64,000 nucleotides of DNA from Altererythrobacter sp. ZODW24 (GCF_003344885.1 NZ_CP031155.1:2435327-2499326), one strand, 5' to 3'. Numbered from the stretch's first letter, positions 29,045-37,315 are shown. Numbers and translations are program-made. Notes: a model not told the origin generated them from the letters alone.

Positions 29045-29116
29045 GTTGCACCGCAACATTAGTGCCGCACGTGGGCCACGCGGTCCCAACGCCGCGCGAG
29101 CTCTCTGTAAGGAGAG
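29045..29116 (+). promoter_or_regulatory. serC 5' leader: three hairpins, last one covering the ribosome site
   Basis: Directly seen: a 5-bp hairpin at 29045-29057 (GTTGC-ACC-GCAAC); a two-part hairpin at 29065-29083 (CCG, then CGTG-GGC-CACG, then CGG); and CTCTC at 29101-29105 pairing with GAGAG at 29112-29116, which encloses and partly pairs the Shine-Dalgarno AAGGAG. A conserved serC RNA motif is known upstream of serC in alphaproteobacteria, and this stretch has the right place and shape. I infer cis-regulation of translation; the ligand or signal is unknown. Confidence 0.5.
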
Positions 29117-29121
29117 AATAC

Positions 29122-30276
29122 ATGTTGAACGTACCGGCGCTCAAACCTGAGCGTCCTTTCTTTTCGTCCGGACCAACCGCCAAATTTCCAGGCTGGTCGG
29201 CGAACAATCTTCAAACCGAAGCTCTCGGGCGCTCGCACCGTTCTGCCACCGGCAAGGCGCGGCTGAAATATGCCATCGACCTGACCCGTGAGCTGCTGGG
29301 CGTCCCTGACGACTATCTAGTCGGCATTATGCCCGGGTCGGACACAGGAGCGCTTGAATGCGCAATGTGGACCATGCTCGGCGCCGGTCCTGCGACAGTT
29401 GCTGCGTGGGAAAGCTTCGGCAATGTCTGGATTCAGGACGCGGTCAAACAGCTCAAGCTGAATGATCTGACGGTGCTTGATGCCGGTTATGGTGAAATTC
29501 CTGATCTGGCGAGCATTCCGCAAGACAACGACGTCGTCTTCACCTGGAACGGCACCACGTCGGGCGCGAAAATCGCTGATACAGACTGGCTTGCGCCGGG
29601 CCGGAGCGGGATCACGATCAACGATGCCACCAGCGCTGTCTTCGCGCAGGAAATGGATTGGGCAAAGCTCGATGCCACGACCTTTAGCTGGCAGAAAGTC
29701 ATGGGTTCCGAAGCGCAGCACGGCATGCTGATCCTCAGCCCCAAGGCCGTTGCGCGGATCGAGAGCTACGATCCAGAGTGGCCACTGCCGAAGCTGTTCC
29801 GCCTGAAAAAGGGCGACAAGATCAACCGCGCCATCTTCGAAGGTGCGACGATCAACACCCCCAGTCTGCTGGCAACCGAAGATTACATCCTAGCGGTGGA
29901 ATGGGCGAAATCACTCGGCGGCCGCAAGGCGATGTTTGATCGCGCCGATGCCAATGCAAAGGTCGTGACCGATTGGATTGAAGCCACACCTTGGCTGCGC
30001 AATATGGTGCCCGATCCGGCCCAGCGCACCAACACCGGCGTATGCTTCGTCTTCCAAGGCGAATGGTACGACAGTCTTTCGGCTGAAGATCAGGCCAATG
30101 TCCCCAAGACCATCGCCAAGATGCTCGACGAGCGGGATGTCGGCTATGACTTCAACGGATATCGCGACGCCCCGCCTTCCTTACGTATCTGGTGCGGCGG
30201 AACTGTGGAGCAGGAGGATTTGAAACGTCTGCTGCCGTGGATCGAATGGGCCTACGAAACGCTCAAAGCCGGCTGA
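29122..30276 (+). CDS. serC: Phosphoserine aminotransferase
   Basis: PLP enzyme that converts 3-phosphohydroxypyruvate and glutamate to O-phosphoserine in serine synthesis (and the matching step for pyridoxal phosphate). The 384-residue protein belongs to the SerC branch typical of alphaproteobacteria: FSSGPTAKFPGW, LGRSHRS, MPGSDTGALECAMW and the PLP lysine in FSWQKVMGSEAQHG. The start ATG 29122 has AAGGAG seven bases upstream, which lies inside the leader hairpin. The next gene in the pathway, serA, follows 96 bases downstream. Confidence 0.95.
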   Translation: MLNVPALKPERPFFSSGPTAKFPGWSANNLQTEALGRSHRSATGKARLKYAIDLTRELLGVPDDYLVGIMPGSDTGALECAMWTMLGAGPATVAAWESFGNVWIQDAVKQLKLNDLTVLDAGYGEIPDLASIPQDNDVVFTWNGTTSGAKIADTDWLAPGRSGITINDATSAVFAQEMDWAKLDATTFSWQKVMGSEAQHGMLILSPKAVARIESYDPEWPLPKLFRLKKGDKINRAIFEGATINTPSLLATEDYILAVEWAKSLGGRKAMFDRADANAKVVTDWIEATPWLRNMVPDPAQRTNTGVCFVFQGEWYDSLSAEDQANVPKTIAKMLDERDVGYDFNGYRDAPPSLRIWCGGTVEQEDLKRLLPWIEWAYETLKAG

Positions 30277-30285
30277 CCGGTTTGT

Positions 30286-30311
30286 TTCCCGCACCGCCAT
30301 CGGTGCGGGAA
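30286..30311 (+). repeat. Perfect 11-bp hairpin between serC and serA
   Basis: TTCCCGCACCG, a CCAT loop, then CGGTGCGGGAA form an uninterrupted 11-bp stem 10 bases after the serC stop. No T-tract follows on the plus strand, so it is a poor classical terminator; on the minus strand it would be followed by AAAC rather than T. It may act as an RNA stability or processing hairpin that sets the serC:serA ratio (inference). Confidence 0.55.
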
Positions 30312-30372
30312 CATACTCCCCCTATGTAGTCGGTGCTGCGCATAACGCGCCCGGCCAATTGCGAGAATTTTC

Positions 30373-31956
30373 ATGACGAAGCCAAAAGTCCTCATCTCCG
30401 ACAAGATGGACCCAAATGCAGCGCGTATCTTTGAAGAACGCGGCTGTGACGTTGATGTAATCACCGGTCAGACGCCGGAAGAACTGCTGAAGATAATCGG
30501 TCAGTACGACGGCCTAGCTATCCGCAGCTCTACAACTGTCACACCAGAAATCCTCGATGCGGCGACCAATCTGAAGGTTATCGGCCGCGCAGGTATCGGG
30601 GTCGATAATGTCGATATTCCCTATGCATCGGGCAAGGGTGTGGTGGTGATGAACACGCCCTTCGGCAATTCTATCACAACTGCTGAACACGCGATTGCGA
30701 TGATTATGGCGCTGGCTCGCCAGATCCCAGCCGCCGATGCGCGCACGCAAGCGGGCGAATGGCCCAAAAGCGCCTTCATGGGCGTGGAAGTGACCGGCAA
30801 GACGCTGGGCCTGATCGGCGCGGGCAATATCGGCTCGATCGTCGCCAGCCGCGCGCAGGGCCTGAAGATGAAAGTGGTCGCCTATGATCCCTTCCTGACC
30901 GAAGACCGCGCTGTGGAATTGGGCATCGAGAAAGCCGATCTGGAAGATATGCTGGCGCGCGCCGACTTTGTTAGCCTGCACACACCGCTGACCGACCAGA
31001 CCCGCAACATCCTCAACCGAGAGCGTTTGGCGAAGGCTAAGCCCGGTATCCGCATCGTCAATTGCGCACGCGGCGGCCTGATCGATGAGGCTGCGCTCAA
31101 GGAAATGCTGGAAAGCGGTCATGTCGCCGGTGCCGCTCTCGATGTGTTCGCGGAGGAACCTGCCAAGGAAAACCCGCTGTTCGGCGCGCCAAACTTCATT
31201 TGCACACCGCACCTTGGCGCTTCCACCGGCGAAGCACAGGTGAACGTAGCACTGCAGGTGGCTGAGCAGTTGTCAGACTATCTCGTCAATGGCGGCGTCA
31301 CAAATGCGCTCAACATGCCAAGTTTGAGTGCCGAAGAAGCGCCCAAATTGCGCCCTTACATGACTCTAGCTGAACGCCTCGGCTCGCTGATTGGTCAGCT
31401 CGCGCATGGTAATTTGACGAAGATCAGCATCGAGCGCGAAGGCGCTGCCGCTGAGCTCAATGGCAAGCCTATTACCGGCGCTGTTCTGGCTGGATTGATG
31501 CGGCAATATTCCGACGCGGTGAATATGGTCAACGCACCATATCTGGCCAAGGAACGTGGGCTCGAAGTGCGCGAAATCCGCAACGAGCGCGATGGCGCCT
31601 ACAATACGCTGATCCGCGTAACCGTGGCCACCAGCCAAGGTGATCGCTCGGTCGCAGGCACGCTGTTCGGCAAGGAAGATTCGCGCCTCGTGTCGATCTT
31701 CGGAATTGGCATCGAAGCCGAACTCGCCGGTCACATGCTCTACATCGTCAATGATGATGCACCGGGCTTTATTGGCCGCGTGGGTTCATTGCTGGGCGAG
31801 GCGGGCGTCAATATCGGCACGTTCCATCTCGGACGCCGTGAAGCGGGCGGTGAAGCAGTATTGCTGCTGTCGGTCGATCAGTCGATTTCGCCTGAACTTC
31901 TGGAAAAGGCTTGCAAGCTTGAAGGTGTTCGCACCGTGAAGGCGCTGGAATTCTGA
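30373..31956 (+). CDS. serA: D-3-phosphoglycerate dehydrogenase
   Basis: First enzyme of serine synthesis, oxidising 3-phosphoglycerate with NAD+. The long form, 527 residues: a substrate/NAD domain with GRAGIGVDNVDIPYA, the nucleotide loop LGLIGAGNIGSIVASRA, the catalytic region NCARGGLIDEAAL and CTPHLGASTGEAQ, an intervening allosteric domain (about 315-450) and a C-terminal ACT domain (about 455-527, LYIVNDDAPGFIGRVGSLLGEA) that normally binds serine for feedback control. The start is ATG 30373 with only a weak ribosome site. Confidence 0.97.
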   Translation: MTKPKVLISDKMDPNAARIFEERGCDVDVITGQTPEELLKIIGQYDGLAIRSSTTVTPEILDAATNLKVIGRAGIGVDNVDIPYASGKGVVVMNTPFGNSITTAEHAIAMIMALARQIPAADARTQAGEWPKSAFMGVEVTGKTLGLIGAGNIGSIVASRAQGLKMKVVAYDPFLTEDRAVELGIEKADLEDMLARADFVSLHTPLTDQTRNILNRERLAKAKPGIRIVNCARGGLIDEAALKEMLESGHVAGAALDVFAEEPAKENPLFGAPNFICTPHLGASTGEAQVNVALQVAEQLSDYLVNGGVTNALNMPSLSAEEAPKLRPYMTLAERLGSLIGQLAHGNLTKISIEREGAAAELNGKPITGAVLAGLMRQYSDAVNMVNAPYLAKERGLEVREIRNERDGAYNTLIRVTVATSQGDRSVAGTLFGKEDSRLVSIFGIGIEAELAGHMLYIVNDDAPGFIGRVGSLLGEAGVNIGTFHLGRREAGGEAVLLLSVDQSISPELLEKACKLEGVRTVKALEF

Positions 31957-31972
31957 TTAAAGGTTCGCGCAA

Positions 31973-32006
31973 CCCTTCGACAGGCTCGGGGCGAGCGGCT
32001 AAAGGG
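31973..32006. repeat. REP-like extragenic palindrome (CCCTTCGAC...GGGCGAGCGG type)
   Basis: The short serA-hisZ gap contains CCCTTCGACAGGCTCGGGGC followed by GAGCGG. An element of this form, CCCTTCGAC-N-GCTC-GGGCGA-CGG, is very common between genes in sphingomonads from general knowledge. Locally CTCG-GGG-CGAG makes an inner hairpin and CCCTT pairs with AAGGG at 32002-32006. Only one copy is seen in this window, so its repeat nature is recalled, not shown. Confidence 0.45.
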
Positions 32007-32014
32007 CTTCCGAA

Positions 32015-33124
32015 ATGACAGAATCAACCAGCGATTTGCTGCCCGAGGGGCTTCAGGACCGACTGCCCGCTGATGCAGCCAAAGCCGCGCGCATCATGCG
32101 CGCTGTGATGGATGCGATGGACGCGCATGGTTACGACTGTGTGCGTCCGCCGCTGGTTGAATTTGAAAAGTCGCTGGCGATGCGGATGAGCGGCCTCAAC
32201 ACCCGCAAGATGTTTCGTTTCACAGATCCGTCCAGCCTCCGCACTCTTGCCTTGCGGTCGGACATTACAGTTCAGGTCGGGCGCATAGCCGCGACTGTGA
32301 TGAAGGGCGAGGCTCGCCCGCTGCGGCTTTGCTATGCAGGCGATATTGCCGTGATGCGCGCGGATCAGCTCGATCCGGCGCGCCAGCGTTTGCAGCTCGG
32401 CGCGGAATTGATCGGTAGCGATACTGTTGCGGCGGCCGGTGAAGTTGTTTCGCTCGCCATCGAAGCGCTGGAAGCAGCCGGAGCAAAGGGCATCTCTGTC
32501 GATCTCACGTTGCCTGACTTGGTCGATACTTTGGCTGAAAAGGCTCTGCCGCTGGATGCAGGCGCTATTGCAGCCGTACGCCGCGAATTGGACACCAAAG
32601 ACGCAGGCGGCTTGAAGGCTGCTGGCGGCGAAGCATACTTGCCGCTTCTCTACGCCACAGGCCCATTTGCTGATGCTATCGAACGCCTTAGGGCAATTGA
32701 TGCAGGCGGCGCTTTGGCCAGCCGTATCAAGGGTCTTGAGCAAGTTGCAGCGCGCATCGGTAATCGCGCCCGCGTCACACTTGATCCGACCGAACGCCAT
32801 GGCTTTGAATATCAAAGCTGGTTCGGCTTCACAATCTACGCAGAGGGCGTGCGCGGTTCGCTGGGCCGCGGCGGCACATACCGTATTGGCGGGACCGATG
32901 AGGCAGCCACAGGCTTCTCGCTCTATGTCGATCCGCTGGTTGACGCGCTGAGCGACGATAACCCCCGCGATAGCCTGTTCCTGCCGCTCGGCCATGACAC
33001 CGAAGCCGCTGCAAGGTTGCGCGCAATCGGCTGGCGCACAGTCGCGGCGCTTTCAGAAGACGACGACATTGCGGTCAGCGGATGTACGCACACACTGTCC
33101 GGCACCGAACCCAAGAAATTATAA
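32015..33124 (+). CDS. hisZ: ATP phosphoribosyltransferase regulatory subunit HisZ
   Basis: Class II tRNA-synthetase-like protein that lacks aminoacylation activity and instead activates the short form of HisG, the first histidine enzyme. The 369-residue protein has PEGLQDRLPADAAKAARI, YDCVRPPLVEFE, FRFTDPSSLRTLALRSDITVQVGRIA, and shortened later motifs compared with HisS (YQSWFGFTIYAEG, GRGGTYRIGG). It lacks the C-terminal anticodon domain of HisRS, which rules out true HisS. No hisG lies in the window, but a short-form hisG elsewhere is implied. purA follows after 9 bases. Confidence 0.9.
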   Translation: MTESTSDLLPEGLQDRLPADAAKAARIMRAVMDAMDAHGYDCVRPPLVEFEKSLAMRMSGLNTRKMFRFTDPSSLRTLALRSDITVQVGRIAATVMKGEARPLRLCYAGDIAVMRADQLDPARQRLQLGAELIGSDTVAAAGEVVSLAIEALEAAGAKGISVDLTLPDLVDTLAEKALPLDAGAIAAVRRELDTKDAGGLKAAGGEAYLPLLYATGPFADAIERLRAIDAGGALASRIKGLEQVAARIGNRARVTLDPTERHGFEYQSWFGFTIYAEGVRGSLGRGGTYRIGGTDEAATGFSLYVDPLVDALSDDNPRDSLFLPLGHDTEAAARLRAIGWRTVAALSEDDDIAVSGCTHTLSGTEPKKL

Positions 33125-33133
33125 GGACCTGAG

Positions 33134-34423
33134 ATGGCCAATGTAACAGTGATCGGCGCCCAATGGGGCGATGAGGGCAAGGGCAAGATTGTCGATTGGC
33201 TCGCCAGCCGCGCGGATGCTGTGGTGCGCTTTCAGGGCGGCCATAATGCGGGTCATACGCTTGTCATCGATGGCAAGACGTACAAGCTCAGCCTGCTGCC
33301 TTCGGGTATTGTCAGCGGTACGCTCTCAGTCATCGGCAATGGCGTAGTACTGGACCCATGGGCGCTGCGTGACGAAATCGCCAAAGTTGAGGCGCAGGGC
33401 GTTTCGATCAGCGATGATAACCTCGCCGTGGCTGACAATTGCCCGCTTATCCTCCCGATCCACCGTGACTTGGACGGCCTGCGCGAAACGGCGGCTGGCA
33501 CGGGCAAGATCGGCACCACCGGACGCGGGATTGGCCCAGCCTACGAAGACAAGGTCGGTCGCCGCGCAATCCGCGTTTGCGATCTGGCACATCTCGACAA
33601 GCTGGATCCGCAGCTTGACCGCCTTTGCGCGCATCACGACGCGCTGCGCGCCGGTTTTGGTGAGCCGCCTGTCGACCGCGACCGCCTGCTTGCCGACCTC
33701 AAGGAAATCGCACCCTTCGTTCTGAAATATGCCCAGCCTGTCTGGAAACGTCTGAAGAAAGTCCGCAAGGCGGGCGCCAAAATTCTCTTCGAGGGCGCGC
33801 AAGGCGTGCTGCTCGATGTCGACCACGGCACCTATCCCTTCGTCACCAGCTCCAACACCGTCAGCGGCACTGCTGCCAGCGGTTCGGGCCTTGGGCCGAA
33901 TTCAACCGGCTTCGTGCTGGGTATCGTGAAGGCTTACACCACGCGTGTGGGCAGCGGCCCGTTCCCGACTGAGCTCGAGGATGAAGTCGGCCAGACGCTT
34001 GGCGAGCGCGGCCACGAATTTGGCGTTGTCACTGGCCGCAAGCGCCGTGTTGGCTGGTTCGATGCCGTGATCGTGCGTCAGAGCTGCTCGATTTCCGGTG
34101 TGACCGGAATCGCGCTCACCAAGATCGACGTTCTCGATGGCTTCGAGACGGTGAAAATCTGCACCGGCTACCGCCTGCGCGGCAAGGTGATGGATTATCT
34201 CCCCTCCCATGCCGCAGATCAGGCTGAAGTTGAGCCGATTTACGAAGAGATGGAAGGCTGGGAAGGCACCACCGCCGGCGCGCGCAGCTGGGCAGACCTG
34301 CCCGCCAATGCGATCAAATATATCCAGCGCGTACAGGAATTAATCGAGACGCCTGTGGCGCTGGTCTCAACCAGCCCGGAACGCGATGACACTATTCTGG
34401 TGCGCGATCCGTTCATGGATTGA
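33134..34423 (+). CDS. purA: Adenylosuccinate synthetase
   Basis: Converts IMP, aspartate and GTP to adenylosuccinate, the first committed step to AMP. The 429-residue protein starts [23 protein letters not shown] (P-loop-like GDEGKGK with catalytic Asp and Lys), then [48 protein letters not shown] and [12 protein letters not shown]. All are hallmark motifs at normal spacing. ATG 33134 follows AAGGACC. It is probably co-transcribed with hisZ; the hisZ-purA order recurs in this lineage. Confidence 0.98.
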   Translation: MANVTVIGAQWGDEGKGKIVDWLASRADAVVRFQGGHNAGHTLVIDGKTYKLSLLPSGIVSGTLSVIGNGVVLDPWALRDEIAKVEAQGVSISDDNLAVADNCPLILPIHRDLDGLRETAAGTGKIGTTGRGIGPAYEDKVGRRAIRVCDLAHLDKLDPQLDRLCAHHDALRAGFGEPPVDRDRLLADLKEIAPFVLKYAQPVWKRLKKVRKAGAKILFEGAQGVLLDVDHGTYPFVTSSNTVSGTAASGSGLGPNSTGFVLGIVKAYTTRVGSGPFPTELEDEVGQTLGERGHEFGVVTGRKRRVGWFDAVIVRQSCSISGVTGIALTKIDVLDGFETVKICTGYRLRGKVMDYLPSHAADQAEVEPIYEEMEGWEGTTAGARSWADLPANAIKYIQRVQELIETPVALVSTSPERDDTILVRDPFMD

Positions 34424-34454
34424 GCCTGAGGGCAGGGCGGTTTAGTGTGGTTGG

Positions 34455-34946
34455 GTGAAGTATCTCGCCGCTCTCCTTTCCGTCCTGTTGCTGGCGGCTT
34501 GCGCACAGAAGACATCTACGCCGCCTGAAATCGCGGACTTCGTGCTGGTCGATAAGTCTGACCGGGCCATTGCGCTCTATACAGATGGAGCGGTCACCAA
34601 GACATATGGCGGCATCCAGTTTGGTGATGCGCCGCGGGGCCATAAGCAGTTCGAAGGCGATGAGCGCACGCCAGAGGGTCGCTACACCATCGACACGCGC
34701 AATCCGAACAGTGCCTATCACCTGTCGCTGCGTGTATCTTACCCCAACGCTGCGGATCGGGCTTTCGCCGAGACACAAGGTCGCTCACCCGGCGGAGATA
34801 TCTTCATTCACGGCCAACCCAACGGGCTTCCGGCAGGCCGCATGGTAGGCGATTGGACCGACGGCTGCATTGCAGTCACCAATGCGGAGATGGCCGAGCT
34901 GTGGCGGGCCATCCCCGATGGTACGCCGATTGAAATTCGCCCTTAG
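34455..34946 (+). CDS. L,D-transpeptidase family lipoprotein (YkuD domain)
   Basis: Predicted lipoprotein of 163 residues starting at GTG 34455: signal peptide KYLAALLSVLLLAAC with lipid Cys at 16, then a YkuD-type domain. The catalytic region is present: DIFIHGQPNG with the His, and DWTDGCIAVTNAEM with the nucleophilic Cys (SxGC/TDGC variant). Such enzymes crosslink or trim peptidoglycan, or attach proteins to it. The ERTPEGRYTIDTRNP segment is a further family motif. The stop lies 2 bases from the convergent DUF6768 stop. Confidence 0.88.
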   Translation: MKYLAALLSVLLLAACAQKTSTPPEIADFVLVDKSDRAIALYTDGAVTKTYGGIQFGDAPRGHKQFEGDERTPEGRYTIDTRNPNSAYHLSLRVSYPNAADRAFAETQGRSPGGDIFIHGQPNGLPAGRMVGDWTDGCIAVTNAEMAELWRAIPDGTPIEIRP

Positions 34947-34948
34947 GC

Positions 34949-35317
34949 CTAGGTTTCTTCCTGCATCGCGATGCGGAGTTCGAGCCGCTTAACCTCGCGC
35001 AGGATGTTGAGCATATTGATCCGGTCCCACAGCCAGCCCTTCAAGGCGATCTGTGCTGTCCATGCAATCCAGCCCAATGCCGCCCAACGGATGAGTGACT
35101 CGGTCCCTTCTGCGTTTAAAAAGCCCCAAATCGCGTAGAACCCAAGTATCGTGACCAAAAAGGTCAGAATGTTGATCAGGATCGTCCATCCCTTCATCGG
35201 GCCATGGAAGGAATCGCCCAATTGGCGAAATACCCCGCGGTCTTCGCCCAAGCTTTCAAGAAATTCGTGGTCGTCGCTATCCAGCGCGCCGCGAATACGT
35301 TCATCCACATTACTCAT
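34949..35317 (-). CDS. DUF6768 family membrane protein, sigma-factor partner
   Basis: Protein of 122 residues with a soluble N-terminal third (SNVDERIRGALDSDDHEFLESLGEDRG), two hydrophobic helices (about 44-66 and 75-98) and a basic amphipathic C-terminus (NILREVKRLELRIAM). The order, an ECF sigma gene followed by this family with ATGA overlap at 35314-35317, suggests it controls the sigma factor. It lacks the zinc-finger anti-sigma signature, so an anti-sigma role is inference from position. Confidence 0.75.
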   Translation of the reverse strand: MSNVDERIRGALDSDDHEFLESLGEDRGVFRQLGDSFHGPMKGWTILINILTFLVTILGFYAIWGFLNAEGTESLIRWAALGWIAWTAQIALKGWLWDRINMLNILREVKRLELRIAMQEET

Positions 35318-35901
35318 GTGTCATCTCCAGTTAGGGCCGCCTTCAAATGTTGGCGGGCGTGAAAGAGGCGCGATTTGATTGTGCCCGTTGGCACATCCGC
35401 TACCTCGGCAATCTCGGCGAGAGTCAGCCCCTCGACGAAGAAGAGTTGTGCAGTGATCCGGTGATCGGGGGAGAGCAGGGCAAAAGCCTGCCGTATCGCG
35501 ATTCCGTCATCGCCCTGCGGGTCTGTGACGCCTTCGATCTCGGCGTCATTATCCACGTGAGCGCGGCCACGTTGGTTGCTGCGGATCGCATCGGAGCAGC
35601 GCCGATGCAGTATGCCGAAGGCCCAGGGCGCAAACTTCGCCGGATCGCGCAGCGAGTGAATGCTGCGCATGATCGACAGCCAGCTTTCCTGCACCGCAGA
35701 CTGTGCCTGTTCTCGGTCACCCAGCAGCCGGCGGGCTGTGTGGATCAATCTTGGCTGCCACCGTGCGGCGAGGCGCTGTGATGCCTGCCGGTCGCCGCTC
35801 CAGATCATGGTGACGAGCAATTCGTCATAGACCGCGCCGGCTGCCGGGGATGCGCTTCGGCGCTTGGCCCCTTCGGCCCGATGTTCGCGGTTTTGATCCA
35901 T
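35314..35901 (-). CDS. ECF-type RNA polymerase sigma factor
   Basis: Extracytoplasmic-function sigma factor of 195 residues. Region 2 is seen in ASQRLAARWQPRLIHTARRLLGDREQAQSAVQESWLS and FAPWAFGILHRRCSDAIR; region 4 in LSPDHRITAQLFFVEGLTLAEIAEVADVPTGTIKSRLFHARQHLK, a good sigma-70 region 4 helix-turn-helix. The two are joined by an acidic linker. It is co-translated with the DUF6768 membrane protein. A large dyad lies in the 129-base gap to the divergent regulator and may be the control site for one or both. Confidence 0.92.
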   Translation of the reverse strand: MDQNREHRAEGAKRRSASPAAGAVYDELLVTMIWSGDRQASQRLAARWQPRLIHTARRLLGDREQAQSAVQESWLSIMRSIHSLRDPAKFAPWAFGILHRRCSDAIRSNQRGRAHVDNDAEIEGVTDPQGDDGIAIRQAFALLSPDHRITAQLFFVEGLTLAEIAEVADVPTGTIKSRLFHARQHLKAALTGDDT

Positions 35902-35937
35902 ATGTCAGTATAGTCGCACCGCTTCCGCCAAAGGTTC

Positions 35938-35974
35938 AATGTGCGTGATCAAATTCCTTTGAATTCCGCACATT
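35938..35974. promoter_or_regulatory. Nested dyad between sigma factor and winged-helix regulator
   Basis: Directly visible: outer arms AATGTGC (35938-35944) and GCACATT (35968-35974) enclose inner arms AATTC (35952-35956) and GAATT (35961-35965), all with near-common symmetry. It sits between two divergently transcribed regulatory genes, so an operator is likely. A TTGACG hexamer follows at 35977-35982, but I could not find a convincing -10 partner. Confidence 0.4.
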
Positions 35975-36030
35975 TCTTGACGTGATCTGTATTTGTTCTA
36001 GGTGTGTTCCCTCTTTCAAGGGGGCGAATC

Positions 36031-37026
36031 ATGGGTCAGTCAGATTTCAGCTACGTCGCATCGGCGGCGAATGACGCGGCGCTGAGCATTTCCGTGTCGA
36101 TCTTTGCGGATCGCTCGCATGTGCGCGACACGATGCGCGAAGATGCCGAGGAAGCGGGCTTTCGTTTGCTTGAGATCGGTGACGTTACCGCGCTGCTGGA
36201 TGGTGGGGCCAAGCCGATTGGTGAGGTCGTGTTGCTCGACTGTCCGGTACTTGATGCTCAGTCCGCTGCTGCGCTTACTAGGCTCGATGCGCGAGCTGCC
36301 GCTGCTGGCGCGCATTTGGTTGTGTCGACTTCGGTCGATGCGTTGGACGATGTTTTCGGATGCCTTGATCAGTCGAACCCTCAGATACTTGTCGATCCTG
36401 CCAGGGCCGAACGGATTATCGCACTTGGGAGGATATTGGGCCAATTGCCAAATTTGCGTCTGCGTGAGCTATCCGAAGATGATCGGATGACCTTGCTCCG
36501 GCTTACCCAGCAAGTTGGTGAGATTGCTGAAAGGTTAGAAGGTTTTTCCGGGGCAGTGCAGGGCAAAGGACAGCGCGAAGGTGGCGGCGCCTTTCGATTC
36601 GAATCGCCCACGCCATCTTTCAACGGTGCTGAAACGGAAGATGGCTCCGACCGGCTGGTGCGCAGCGCCCGCCCGCCGCTGCCCGATCCCCGCCTCGTAC
36701 GCCGCATCATTCGCCAGCGTCAGTTGCGCGCGCGGTTCTTTGAAAGCGAACTATTTGCGGACCCGGCTTGGGACATGCTGCTCGATCTTACCGCCGCCCG
36801 GGTTGAACACACCCGTGTATCAGTGACTTCACTGTGCATCGCCTCGGGCGTTCCGCCGACTACTGCGCTGCGCTGGATTACCCAAATGACCGAGGCAGGC
36901 TTGCTGGAACGGGTCGAAGACGAAGCCGATCGCCGCCGTGCGTTCATCGCGCTGACCGATGCGGCATCGGACGCGATGGCCCGCTATTTCACTGAAGTTG
37001 GCAAGGAAGCCGTCACGCTGGTGTGA
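36031..37026 (+). CDS. MarR-like winged-helix regulator with receiver-like N-terminal half
   Basis: Protein of 331 residues from ATG 36031 (AAGGGGGCG upstream; GTG 36004 is an unlikely earlier start). The C-terminal part (about 235-325) is a MarR/winged-helix unit: VSVTSLCIASGVPPTTALRWITQMTEAGLLERVEDEADRRRAFIALTDAA, including the wing with the DRR motif. The N-terminal half (about 20-140) alternates hydrophobic strands and helices (ISVSIFADRSHVRDTM, EVVLLDCPVL, GAHLVVSTS, PQILVDPARAERI) and looks like a degenerate receiver fold; this is my reading, not an established assignment. A coiled-coil-prone linker joins them. Target genes unknown. Confidence 0.75.
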   Translation: MGQSDFSYVASAANDAALSISVSIFADRSHVRDTMREDAEEAGFRLLEIGDVTALLDGGAKPIGEVVLLDCPVLDAQSAAALTRLDARAAAAGAHLVVSTSVDALDDVFGCLDQSNPQILVDPARAERIIALGRILGQLPNLRLRELSEDDRMTLLRLTQQVGEIAERLEGFSGAVQGKGQREGGGAFRFESPTPSFNGAETEDGSDRLVRSARPPLPDPRLVRRIIRQRQLRARFFESELFADPAWDMLLDLTAARVEHTRVSVTSLCIASGVPPTTALRWITQMTEAGLLERVEDEADRRRAFIALTDAASDAMARYFTEVGKEAVTLV

Positions 37027-37124
37027 TTTTTTTGCTCAATTCGCGGGCATTAAGTGGACAGTTACGAAAAACGCGCTAAATGGCCCGCAGCGAGCTTGTT
37101 GGTGTGAGCCAATTTGAACGTGTG

Positions 37125-37200
37125 GGGCGGTTAGCTCAGCTGGTAGAGCATCTCGTTTACACCGAGAGGGTCGGCGGTTCGAACCCGTCACCGCCCACCA
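37125..37200 (+). tRNA. tRNA-Val (anticodon UAC)
   Basis: A complete cloverleaf can be folded: acceptor GGGCGGT/ACCGCCC, D arm GCTC-AGCTGGTA-GAGC, anticodon stem TCTCG/CGAGA around the loop TTTACAC (anticodon TAC), variable loop GGGTC, T arm GGCGG-TTCGAAC-CCGTC with one G-U pair, discriminator A, and an encoded CCA end. The anticodon reads valine codons GUA/GUG (and others if modified). Confidence 0.97.
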
Positions 37201-37247
37201 TTTTCGATCAGACGAAACCATCCCGGGGATGGCTTCGCATCGAAAAT
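37200..37247 (+). terminator. Long imperfect stem-loop after tRNA-Val
   Basis: Three nested arms are visible: ATTTTCGAT (37200-37208) with ATCGAAAAT (37239-37247), CGAA (37213-37216) with TTCG (37234-37237), and CCATCC (37218-37223) with GGATGG (37227-37232) around a CGG loop. It starts at the last base of the tRNA. There is no T-tract, so it may be a processing or termination hairpin for the tRNA and for the TlpA-like gene coming from the other side. Confidence 0.5.
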
Positions 37248-37315
37248 CCCAAGCGATAGCGAAGGGCCTGCATGTCATTCATGCGTTCCGATAATAGCAG
37301 GAGTGCCTGCCAGAC

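Noticed and set aside
28931-29089. N-terminal extension of the extensin-like gene across the serC leader
   Set aside because: It would place a non-signal sequence ahead of a good lipoprotein signal and overlap the conserved leader hairpins.
32024-32995. 323-codon open frame on the minus strand opposite hisZ
   Set aside because: It is antisense to hisZ, with a composition rich in Cys, His and Gln that is typical of shadow frames and no recognisable domain.
32015-33124. Histidyl-tRNA synthetase (hisS)
   Set aside because: The anticodon-binding C-terminal domain is absent and the class II motifs are shortened, so HisZ fits better.
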